Part shown: positions 1 to 5,922 of the stretch, in pieces
How positions within the stretch are numbered: position 1 is the stretch's first letter
Layout: every line of letters starts with the position of its first letter
Origin: Bryobacteraceae bacterium
GTDB taxonomy: Bacteria > Acidobacteriota > Terriglobia > Bryobacterales > Bryobacteraceae
Reading direction: 5' to 3'
NCBI GenBank assembly: GCA_014379815.1
Contig: JACMLA010000192.1
Coordinates: 1 to 6,536 of the forward strand
Length of the DNA stretch: 6,536 nucleotides
Made by a program: the position numbers and the translations under genes
The notes under the pieces: generated by a model
Seen by the model: only the letters and a program-made list of their open reading frames with translations
Databases searched by the model: none
What the model was told of the DNA's origin: nothing

Positions 1-804
1 ATACATCGACTTCGAGAGCTGCTTCCAGTCCGCAGCAGGACTGCGCCGGACAGCGATCATCTCAGCGACCACAGAGACGGCAATTTCTTCCGGCGTGATC
101 GCCCCGATATCCAGTCCCATCGGCGCGTGGATTTTCTCAAACAGTTGTGCCGGCAAACCCTGCTTTTCCAGTTCACGAACTACGGAAATCACTTTACGTT
201 TGCTGCCGATCATAGCGATGTATTTCGCAGGGGTTTGTACGGCCCACTCCAGTACGCGCATATCGTCCCGGTGACCGCGGGTCACGATCATCAGGTATGT
301 CGAGCTGTTTACTTCCAGTTTGGGAAAGATCTCTTCGTACTCAGCCGCGTGCACTTCATCCGCATCCGGAAAACGCTCCCGGTTGGCGAACATATCGCGA
401 TCGTCGACTACGATGGTCCGAAAGCCAGCGAGCCCGGCGATCTTAACCAGACTCTTCGAGATGTGTCCTGCTCCAAAAACGATAGCTGCGGGCTGAGGAA
501 GGATTGGTTCTACGAATACGTCTAGCTGGCCCCCACAAATCAGGCCGTTGTCGTAAGCGGCATCTTCGCCGAGCGTGAAGTGAAGGTGCCTCGGCTTCTC
601 GGTTTCCATGACTTCCCGCGCGACGTTCCAGACTTCGGCTTCAACACAGCCGCCTCCGACCGTTCCCAGCAGAGATCCATCCTCGCGAACCAGCAGCTTT
701 GCGCTTTCGTAGCTGGGAATGGAACCGCCCACCTGCACAATCGTCGCGAGCGCGCATTTCTGCCCACTGCGACGTATGCGAACGATCTCGTCAAAAATGT
801 CCAT
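1..804 (-). CDS. XdhC/CoxI family molybdenum-cofactor maturation protein (3' end cut by window edge)
   Basis: The reading frame is open from ATG at 804 to the left edge (268 residues, no stop), so a few C-terminal residues probably lie outside. The N-terminal XdhC/CoxI domain shows GGGCVE at residues 50-55 and a DNGLICGGQLDVFVEP stretch around 85-100, giving two family-type cysteines (C53, C90). The C-terminal Rossmann-like half starts with VFGAGHIS at 109-116, followed by TRGHRDD (about 175-181), MIGSKRK (198-204) and a near-terminal MGLDIGAITPEEIAVS motif (229-244). Characterised XdhC proteins bind molybdenum cofactor and help sulfurate and insert it into xanthine dehydrogenase-type hydroxylases; CoxI relatives serve CO dehydrogenase-like enzymes. 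The ATG was chosen because MDIFDEIVRIRRSG is a typical family N-terminus. A GTG at 849 is in frame and would overlap the upstream stop, but it adds only non-family residues. The ribosome site is weak (GGGAA). The gene follows the Gfo/Idh/MocA gene by 37 bases. No hydroxylase subunit is seen here, so the client enzyme is unknown. Confidence 0.93.
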   Translation of the reverse strand, partial: MDIFDEIVRIRRSGQKCALATIVQVGGSIPSYESAKLLVREDGSLLGTVGGGCVEAEVWNVAREVMETEKPRHLHFTLGEDAAYDNGLICGGQLDVFVEPILPQPAAIVFGAGHISKSLVKIAGLAGFRTIVVDDRDMFANRERFPDADEVHAAEYEEIFPKLEVNSSTYLMIVTRGHRDDMRVLEWAVQTPAKYIAMIGSKRKVISVVRELEKQGLPAQLFEKIHAPMGLDIGAITPEEIAVSVVAEMIAVRRSPAADWKQLSKSMY

Positions 805-841
805 TCGTTCCCAGGGGATCGTTACCAGGCCATCGTTACGA

Positions 842-2179
842 TCAGGCACCGATACGAAGCTTCTGGATCTTTTCGTCCCAGAGCACGCGTTTGCTGTTGT
901 TGCGGTAGCTCTGCGTTGCCATGTGACCGGGGATCGCGGCGATCTGTCCCGCGCTGGCCGGTGCGATTGCTTTTGCTTTGCCCTGCACCGCCTGAATGAA
1001 GTTCAGGACGTGATCCGCTGTCGCGTCCGGCTGATTGAAATCCTTCAGGTAATTCATATGCACTTCCGTCTGCTGAGACGAGAAAGGCTTAGCTTTAGCA
1101 ATAAACTTCGGCTGCGGCGAGAAGTGAAGATTCTGACGATCCAGCACCTCCAGCGTGCCCTTGTAGCCCATGAACTGCTCGCCATACCCGTAGTTGTCGT
1201 TCCCGAAAAAACAGGAGTAGTTCAGGTGGAACCGGTCCGGGTACTCATACAGCGCACTCAATGTGTCGGGCACTTCACGATCGTCTTTGTAGCGGCTGTC
1301 CCACATGTAGACGCCGCCTGAAGCAACGCACGAAGAAGGAACCGTTTTGCCTACTACGAAGTTGGAAATGTCGGTCTGGTGCACCAGCAAATCGGTCGAT
1401 ATTCCGCCTGAGTAGTCCCAGTAATTGCGCCACTGAAAATAGCGGTTCTTATTGAACGGCAGGTTCTTGTGCTCCGAGGCTTCCAGAAAGCGCTTCCAGT
1501 CCGTATTCTCCGCAGTGGCTTCCAGCGGAATGGGGTAGCGCCAGGCGGCAGTCGTACCCGTCGCCGGATTGATGGTCGGGTCGAAGTTCCTGTACCAGAA
1601 CGCCCGCACATAATGCACTTCGCCCAGCAGCCCGTCTTCGAACATCTTCTTCGCCTGGATGTAGAGTTTGCTGGAGCGGTTCTGCGTTCCGACCTGCACG
1701 ACCTTCCCGACTTTCTCAGCCAGCTTTACGATCTCGGCACCCTCTTCGATGGTGTGGCCGATTGGTTTCTCAAGATAGATGTGCTTGTTCGCCTTCAAAG
1801 CGGCCATCGCCATCGGGTGATGCAGATGTTCCGGAGAGCAGATGAAGATGACATCGACGTTGGGATCGTTGATGAGTTCCTTGTAGTCGATGTACTTCTT
1901 TGGAGTCTGCTTCTCGTTGGTGGCAACGATGTCGGTTCCGGCGTTCAGATTGCCCGCGTACGTATCGCAGACCGCCACAACGTTCACCTGATCCTTGCTC
2001 TTCAGGTACATCTGATTCATCACGTGCTTGCCGCGGCTGCCTGTGGAGATCCATCCGACGCGTAGCCGGTCGTTCGGACTGCTCTGGGCACTCAGCACGG
2101 CCGGAGCGGCGGTCACAGCCGCACTCGCAGCCACGGTTGCAGATACTACGAAGTCTCTGCGGGTCAGATCCTGTTTCAT
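842..2179 (-). CDS. Tat-exported Gfo/Idh/MocA family NAD(P)-dependent oxidoreductase
   Basis: This is a 445-residue protein. The N-terminus is a twin-arginine signal: LTRRDFVVS at residues 5-13 (R7, R8), then an Ala/Val-rich hydrophobic stretch to about 29 and a plausible cleavage site near LSA-QS (29-33). A Rossmann nucleotide-binding domain follows, with VGWISTGSRGK at 41-51, CSPEHLHHP at 114-122 and the family EKP motif at 137-139. The C-terminal half carries GGISTDLLVHQTD (258-270), which matches the family's substrate-site pattern with D263, H267 and D270. The family oxidises or reduces sugars, inositols and related polyols; the substrate here cannot be read from the sequence. The longest frame begins at an ATG at 2245, but the ATG at 2179 puts the Tat motif at the extreme N-terminus and has AGGAGA upstream at 2191-2196, so 2179 is preferred. 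The gene lies 85 bases after the histidine kinase stop and may have its own promoter. An exported enzyme of this kind probably folds with its dinucleotide in the cytoplasm before export. Confidence 0.93.
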   Translation of the reverse strand: MKQDLTRRDFVVSATVAASAAVTAAPAVLSAQSSPNDRLRVGWISTGSRGKHVMNQMYLKSKDQVNVVAVCDTYAGNLNAGTDIVATNEKQTPKKYIDYKELINDPNVDVIFICSPEHLHHPMAMAALKANKHIYLEKPIGHTIEEGAEIVKLAEKVGKVVQVGTQNRSSKLYIQAKKMFEDGLLGEVHYVRAFWYRNFDPTINPATGTTAAWRYPIPLEATAENTDWKRFLEASEHKNLPFNKNRYFQWRNYWDYSGGISTDLLVHQTDISNFVVGKTVPSSCVASGGVYMWDSRYKDDREVPDTLSALYEYPDRFHLNYSCFFGNDNYGYGEQFMGYKGTLEVLDRQNLHFSPQPKFIAKAKPFSSQQTEVHMNYLKDFNQPDATADHVLNFIQAVQGKAKAIAPASAGQIAAIPGHMATQSYRNNSKRVLWDEKIQKLRIGA

Positions 2180-2190
2180 GGGCGTCGTTG

Positions 2191-2196
2191 TCTCCT
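2191..2196 (-). promoter_or_regulatory. Ribosome binding site deciding the oxidoreductase start
   Basis: The minus strand reads AGGAGA, 11 bases before the ATG at 2179. The spacing is slightly long, but it is the best Shine-Dalgarno match near either candidate start. It supports starting the protein at MKQDLTRRDF rather than at the ATG at 2245, which would bury the Tat motif behind 22 extra residues. Confidence 0.6.
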
Positions 2197-2264
2197 GCGG
2201 GGACGAAACTAATTCGAGGATAACACCGCAGACGTCAGCCGACATTCATGTTTCAGACCCGCGA

Positions 2265-3623
2265 CTATGCCGTGGCAGCCGCAACTACGGCCTGAGCAGG
2301 CAGGCTGACCATGACCCCGGATGCGCCCCGTGCTTCGATGTCGCCGCCATGTGCGCGAATGACCTGACGCGCACTGAACAGATCCCAATTGGCAGCTCCT
2401 ACGCGGTCCTCGGTTACGGCAAACCCCAGATCGAAGTCGGCTTGCGACACAGTCGTCCCGTGCTCCAGAGCGACACGGATCCATGGCTCCCGATGCTCCG
2501 TTCGAATGCATACCCGACCCTCTGGGCCAGCCGCGTCGATAGCCTTTCTGAGAAGGGTCGAAAAAACAGCGCTGAGTGCCTGTGGCTGACCCGTAAGGGC
2601 CGGCAGGCTGCCGAAACGTGTCTCAATGATGGTGTTGCCAGCGACTGGAGCGTGCAGACCTATGATGTCCTGCAGCATGTTCGAAACATCGATCGCCTGT
2701 ACCTCGGCGCGATCCAGATTCGAAAAGCGCTGCATGCGCTTCACTACCGAATCCAGTCGGCCGATCGCTTCGTTTGCCACGTCGCGAGCGTCTTCCATTG
2801 CCCGGATCAGCCGTTCCTGCTTTTCAGGCGCGGTCCGGGGCAAGCGCTCCGCCGCGGTCAACACGGTGTTGACGGACGACTTCAGAGCACCCATGGGCGT
2901 GTTCAATTCGTGGCTGAGTGCTGCCGCGAGTCGTACGTTCGTCGAGGCGTTTTCCGCATTGCAAATCCGTAAACCGGATTCGCGAAGCTCTTCGGAAACC
3001 CGCAACGCCTCGCGATGTGCCTTCCATGCGTCGATCAGCCTCTCGTAATTGCCACCCGACACGAAGACGCAAACGCCGGCTGTGATCCCCAGCACCATAA
3101 TGCCGCTGTCAGCCGGAGCCTGCAAACCTGCCCTCCGTGCCAACTCCCATCCGAAGTAGTAGCAGAGCACCGCGAAGCCATTGAAGATTACAGCCTGCAA
3201 CGGGGTCATCGGCAGGGTTGCTACTCCAACCAGCAGAACTATGATCACGTTAAACATCAACCGGTCGCCAATCAGGCCATTGGTTGCGACCAGGTCAACC
3301 ACCATCACTGCCACAAGCGTGACCAGCCCCATAAGAATTCCAATGGCTCTGGAGTGGCGTGCGGTTGCCTCGAAGTGGGCGGATGCCAGACAAATGCCGC
3401 CTATTGTCAGGAAGATGAAGGTAGGCCACCACAACGTCTGTCCACCATGGGGGTAGTCGAGGCCTAGCCATTGTGTGATCTTGGCGATGAAGGTCATCAC
3501 AATCTCGACATAACCAATGATGCGCAACCCGCGACGCGCGTAGACCTGAACTTCGACGGCGAAGTCGGGATCTGCCTCCGTCTGTCTTTGTGTTAGCGCG
3601 TCGATCGCAGCGGACAGGCCCAT
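2265..3623 (-). CDS. Multi-pass membrane sensor histidine kinase with degenerate ATP-binding domain
   Basis: This is a 452-residue protein. A short cytoplasmic N-terminus is followed by about five or six hydrophobic segments (roughly 35-52, 66-83, 92-114, 121-138, 142-160, 173-190), a linker at 191-230, a HisKA domain with SHELNTP at 237-243 (phospho-acceptor H238) and a HATPase_c-like domain from about 340 to 443. The last domain is recognised by TGQPQALSAVFSTLLRKAID (344-363) and SARQVIRAHGGDIEARG (417-433). The catalytic boxes are abnormal: the N-box has T356 and K360 where asparagines are expected, the G1 box reads ALEHGTTV (385-392) instead of an EDNGPGI type, and the G2 box reads AANWDLF (410-416) instead of GTGLGLS. 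The E-x-x-T phosphatase-type motif (E239, T242) is kept. Inference: it may act as a phosphatase or as a non-catalytic partner. The ATG at 3623 is the first start after an in-frame TAG and has no clear ribosome site. It sits 31 bases after the ABC exporter. No response regulator is present in the window. Confidence 0.9.
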   Translation of the reverse strand: MGLSAAIDALTQRQTEADPDFAVEVQVYARRGLRIIGYVEIVMTFIAKITQWLGLDYPHGGQTLWWPTFIFLTIGGICLASAHFEATARHSRAIGILMGLVTLVAVMVVDLVATNGLIGDRLMFNVIIVLLVGVATLPMTPLQAVIFNGFAVLCYYFGWELARRAGLQAPADSGIMVLGITAGVCVFVSGGNYERLIDAWKAHREALRVSEELRESGLRICNAENASTNVRLAAALSHELNTPMGALKSSVNTVLTAAERLPRTAPEKQERLIRAMEDARDVANEAIGRLDSVVKRMQRFSNLDRAEVQAIDVSNMLQDIIGLHAPVAGNTIIETRFGSLPALTGQPQALSAVFSTLLRKAIDAAGPEGRVCIRTEHREPWIRVALEHGTTVSQADFDLGFAVTEDRVGAANWDLFSARQVIRAHGGDIEARGASGVMVSLPAQAVVAAATA

Positions 3624-3654
3624 AGGCCGATTCTAACCGGGCAGAGATTTTCCC

Positions 3655-5409
3655 TCAGGCGGTGACGGCTGCACCTTCACCAACCTGTTGACGCCACATG
3701 GCGTAGTACAGACCTTTGCGCTCCACCAGCGCTTCGTGCCGGCCCTGCTCGACAATGCGTCCACGCTCCAGCACGTATATCCGATCGGCGTGCATGATTG
3801 TGGAAAGCCTGTGCGCGACCAGCAGCGTGATGGCATTGCTGCGCAGCCCGACATCGCGGATGGTTCGGCTGACTTCTTCTTCTGTAAGGGAATCGAGCGC
3901 CGAGGTCGCTTCGTCAAAGACCAGCAGGTGAGGACGGCGTAGCAGGGCGCGCGCGATCGCAAGTCGCTGCCGTTCTCCGCCAGAAACTTTGATGCCACCT
4001 TCACCAATCACCGTGTCCAAACCCTTCTCCGCGCGGGCCAGCAGGGAGTCAGCGGCAGACGCGTGCAGGGTTGTCAGACACTCCTCGTCGGTAGCATCCG
4101 GACGAACGAATAATAAGTTGTCCCGGATGGTACCTGCGAACAGCTGTGGATCCTGCGTGACCAGCCCCAGCCGCTCCCGCAAGAGTTCAATGTCCACTTC
4201 TGTGCCGTCGACCCCGTTGTAGAGAACCCGTCCGGAAGCTGGTGTGTAGAGCCCAACCAGCAGTTTCACCAGCGTTGTCTTTCCGGATCCCGATGGTCCT
4301 ACGAAGGCGATGGTCTCGCCGCGTTGGGCCCGGAATGAGATCTCACAAATAGCCGGGGTTGAGGCGGACTGGTGCTGGAATCGGACTTGTTCGAACTCCA
4401 GCTCATGCAGGTCGCGGATCGCCACGGGCTCCAGCGGACGCGGAGTCGGCGGAGTACTCATTAGCTTCTCGTAGTTCTCTAACGACGCCTCGGTTTCGCG
4501 ATAGGTGTTGATCACATTGCCGAATTCCTGCAAAGGTCCAAACAGGAAAAACGAATAGATCCACAGCGCAAAGAACTGCCCGGTAGTGATCTCCCGCGTG
4601 AAGATGAGCCACAGCATCAGAAACAGCAGGCTGGTCCGCAGTGCGTTGACGATCGTGCCCTGAACAAAACTGAGGCCCCGCAAGGTCTTCACCTTGCCCA
4701 GTTCCAGACCCAGAATCTTATCTGTTGTTTTATTGAGACGCCGGGTCTCCTGCGCAGCGAGGCCGAGGCTCTTAACGAGCTCGATGTTCCGGAGGGATTC
4801 GGTCGTCGCTCCTGCCAGTGCAGTCGTCTCCGCAACGATCCGCCGCTGCGTGTCCTTGATCCTACGGCCAAGAACCATGCTCACGGTGGTCAGCACGACA
4901 AGCGTTAAGAGGTAAACCGGGGCGACGGCCCAGTGCGTTGTGGAGGCATAGACCATCACGAAGAGGAAACCGATCAGCGTCGTGAACACCAGGTTGACGC
5001 TGATGTTAACCAGACGCTCGACGTCGGCCCGGGCTTTGCTCAAACGCCCCAGGGTCTCGCCCGACCTCTGGTCCTCGAAGGAAGCATACGGCAGGTCGAG
5101 CGCATGACGGACGCCCTCCGAGTAAAGCGCCGCACCTACTCTCTGGGTAATGACACTGACAAAGTAATCCTGAAAATTCTTGGCGATTCGTGACACCAGA
5201 GCAACACCGACCGCCATCGCAAGCAACAGGCCGACTCCGCGAAGGAATTCGCCGGTTGTATAGTCGGCGTGCTGCATCGCGTAGCGATCGATAACATGGC
5301 GAAAGATCAGAGGGTCGAGCAGCGAAAAGATCTGGTTTACTGCGGCCAGCAGCAGCGCGAGAAGGACCAGACCCGTGTGCCGCCGGAGATGCGACCACAG
5401 CGTTTGCAT
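3655..5409 (-). CDS. ABC exporter half-transporter (fused membrane and ATPase domains)
   Basis: This is a 584-residue protein of typical length for a MsbA/LmrA-like half-transporter that works as a dimer. The membrane domain spans about residues 12-310, with hydrophobic segments near 12-34, 56-75, 139-155, 160-180, 255-271 and 277-295. The nucleotide-binding domain shows a Walker A GPSGSGKT at 371-378, Q-loop Q419, X-loop TVIGEGG at 466-472, signature VSGGE at 475-479, Walker B LLVFDE at 495-500 with catalytic E500, a SALD D-loop at 503-506 and switch H533. All catalytic elements are present, so it should be an active exporter. The A-loop position has H346 in place of the more usual tyrosine. 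There is no N-terminal peptidase C39 domain, so it gives no hint of a double-glycine peptide cargo. The start ATG lies 3 bases after the stop of the upstream small gene, indicating translational coupling. The histidine kinase follows 31 bases downstream. The substrate cannot be assigned; lipids, drugs or small peptides are all possible. Confidence 0.95.
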   Translation of the reverse strand: MQTLWSHLRRHTGLVLLALLLAAVNQIFSLLDPLIFRHVIDRYAMQHADYTTGEFLRGVGLLLAMAVGVALVSRIAKNFQDYFVSVITQRVGAALYSEGVRHALDLPYASFEDQRSGETLGRLSKARADVERLVNISVNLVFTTLIGFLFVMVYASTTHWAVAPVYLLTLVVLTTVSMVLGRRIKDTQRRIVAETTALAGATTESLRNIELVKSLGLAAQETRRLNKTTDKILGLELGKVKTLRGLSFVQGTIVNALRTSLLFLMLWLIFTREITTGQFFALWIYSFFLFGPLQEFGNVINTYRETEASLENYEKLMSTPPTPRPLEPVAIRDLHELEFEQVRFQHQSASTPAICEISFRAQRGETIAFVGPSGSGKTTLVKLLVGLYTPASGRVLYNGVDGTEVDIELLRERLGLVTQDPQLFAGTIRDNLLFVRPDATDEECLTTLHASAADSLLARAEKGLDTVIGEGGIKVSGGERQRLAIARALLRRPHLLVFDEATSALDSLTEEEVSRTIRDVGLRSNAITLLVAHRLSTIMHADRIYVLERGRIVEQGRHEALVERKGLYYAMWRQQVGEGAAVTA

Positions 5410-5412
5410 AGA

Positions 5413-5868
5413 TTACGCGCTTGCTGCCTGCTTCTCCCTCGTCAGCATCTGCTCGCGCATGGACTTCTGCCACTCCCGGATTTTGGCTGTCTGCTGGCGA
5501 CCTTCCGGCATTGAATCGACCAGCTTTTCCAGATTTAGAAGAAACCGGCCCGCGCCGGGATACGCCGCCCGGATCTGCTCTATAAAGGGTTCGATCTTAG
5601 CGAAAACGCCGAGGTACTCGCCATTAGCTTCGCTGAACATAGCCATATCGATCGCGCCATGATTGACCAGCGTGGCTGCCATGTCCCAGTAGGTCGTTAC
5701 CATCCGAACATACGCGCCAGTCTCCTCATTCATCGTGGCCTTCCAGATGTCTTCTATGGTTTCGGGGTGGAACTGACTGGAATAGTAGTTCCGTGCTTTT
5801 CGTAAGAGTTCTTCCCGGCGCAGCTCATACAACTTCAGAATCAAATTTGCGTCTTCGTACTTTGACAA
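5413..5868 (-). CDS. Uncharacterised helical protein coupled to the ABC exporter
   Basis: This is a 151-residue protein whose function I do not recognise. It begins SKYEDANLILKLYELRREE and appears helical throughout, rich in charged and aromatic residues. Distinct elements are ARNYYSSQFHPETIEDIW (25-42), TYWDMAATLVNHGAIDMAMF (59-78), KIEPFIEQIR (91-100) and a charged C-terminal tail. There is no signal peptide and no clear membrane segment; residues 60-76 are only mildly hydrophobic. From memory, similar short proteins occur in Acidobacteriota genomes, but I cannot confirm this here. The start is a TTG, chosen because a strong GAGGAG ribosome site lies 6 bases upstream and no better ATG gives a sensible N-terminus. 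The stop TAA (5413-5415) is 3 bases before the ABC exporter ATG, so the two products are probably made together. It may be an accessory or regulatory partner of the exporter, but this rests on position alone. Confidence 0.85.
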   Translation of the reverse strand: MSKYEDANLILKLYELRREELLRKARNYYSSQFHPETIEDIWKATMNEETGAYVRMVTTYWDMAATLVNHGAIDMAMFSEANGEYLGVFAKIEPFIEQIRAAYPGAGRFLLNLEKLVDSMPEGRQQTAKIREWQKSMREQMLTREKQAASA

Positions 5869-5874
5869 GGGTTT

Positions 5875-5880
5875 CTCCTC
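5875..5880 (-). promoter_or_regulatory. Strong ribosome binding site for the TTG-started small gene
   Basis: The minus strand reads GAGGAG followed by AAACCC and then TTG at 5868-5866. The 6-base spacing and near-ideal anti-16S match are the main evidence for the TTG start. This is the strongest Shine-Dalgarno site I see in the window. Confidence 0.75.
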
Positions 5881-5919
5881 TGTATCAAGCAGGTGTATTA
5901 AGCAGGTGTATCAGGCAAC
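5881..5919. repeat. 13-base tandem repeat, three units, between reductase and small gene
   Basis: On the plus strand the units are TGTATCAAGCAGG (5881-5893), TGTATTAAGCAGG (5894-5906) and TGTATCAGGCAAC (5907-5919). The first two differ at one position and the third is more diverged. A weaker echo (AATCAGGCGGG) covers the reductase stop codon just beyond. The array fills most of the 54-base gap and ends directly against the ribosome site of the small gene. Each unit carries TCA or TTA, so the minus strand has TGA, TAA and TGA codons in shifting frames. It could be simple slippage duplication or a regulator binding site; the sequence alone does not decide. Confidence 0.8.
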
Positions 5920-5922
5920 GAA

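Noticed and set aside
805..849. GTG at 849-847 as the XdhC start, giving an overlap with the oxidoreductase stop
   Set aside because: The frame is open, but the 15 added residues do not look like family sequence, the ribosome site is no better, and the ATG at 804 gives the expected N-terminus.
719..1321. Plus-strand open frame of 200 codons across the XdhC/oxidoreductase junction
   Set aside because: It is antisense to the conserved motifs of both genes and its translation resembles no protein family I recognise.
2180..2270. Rho-independent terminator after the kinase gene
   Set aside because: No stable GC-rich hairpin followed by a T-run on the minus strand was found in the gap; the only inverted repeat is the short GACGTC-centred one without a T-tract.
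2265..2600. Frameshift as the cause of the missing kinase G-boxes
   Set aside because: Recognisable HATPase_c-like segments occur on both sides of the altered boxes in one continuous frame, and other frames do not restore the glycine motifs.
2028..2972. Plus-strand open frame of 314 codons opposite the kinase and the oxidoreductase start
   Set aside because: It is antisense to two well-supported genes, has an Arg/Ser-rich composition with no recognisable domain, and crosses the intergenic gap without a ribosome site. It is a by-product of codon use on the other strand.
3633..4007. Minus-strand frame of 124 codons overlapping the 3' end of the ABC exporter
   Set aside because: It is an alternative frame within the Walker B to C-terminus region of a clearly intact ATPase, with basic, low-information composition.
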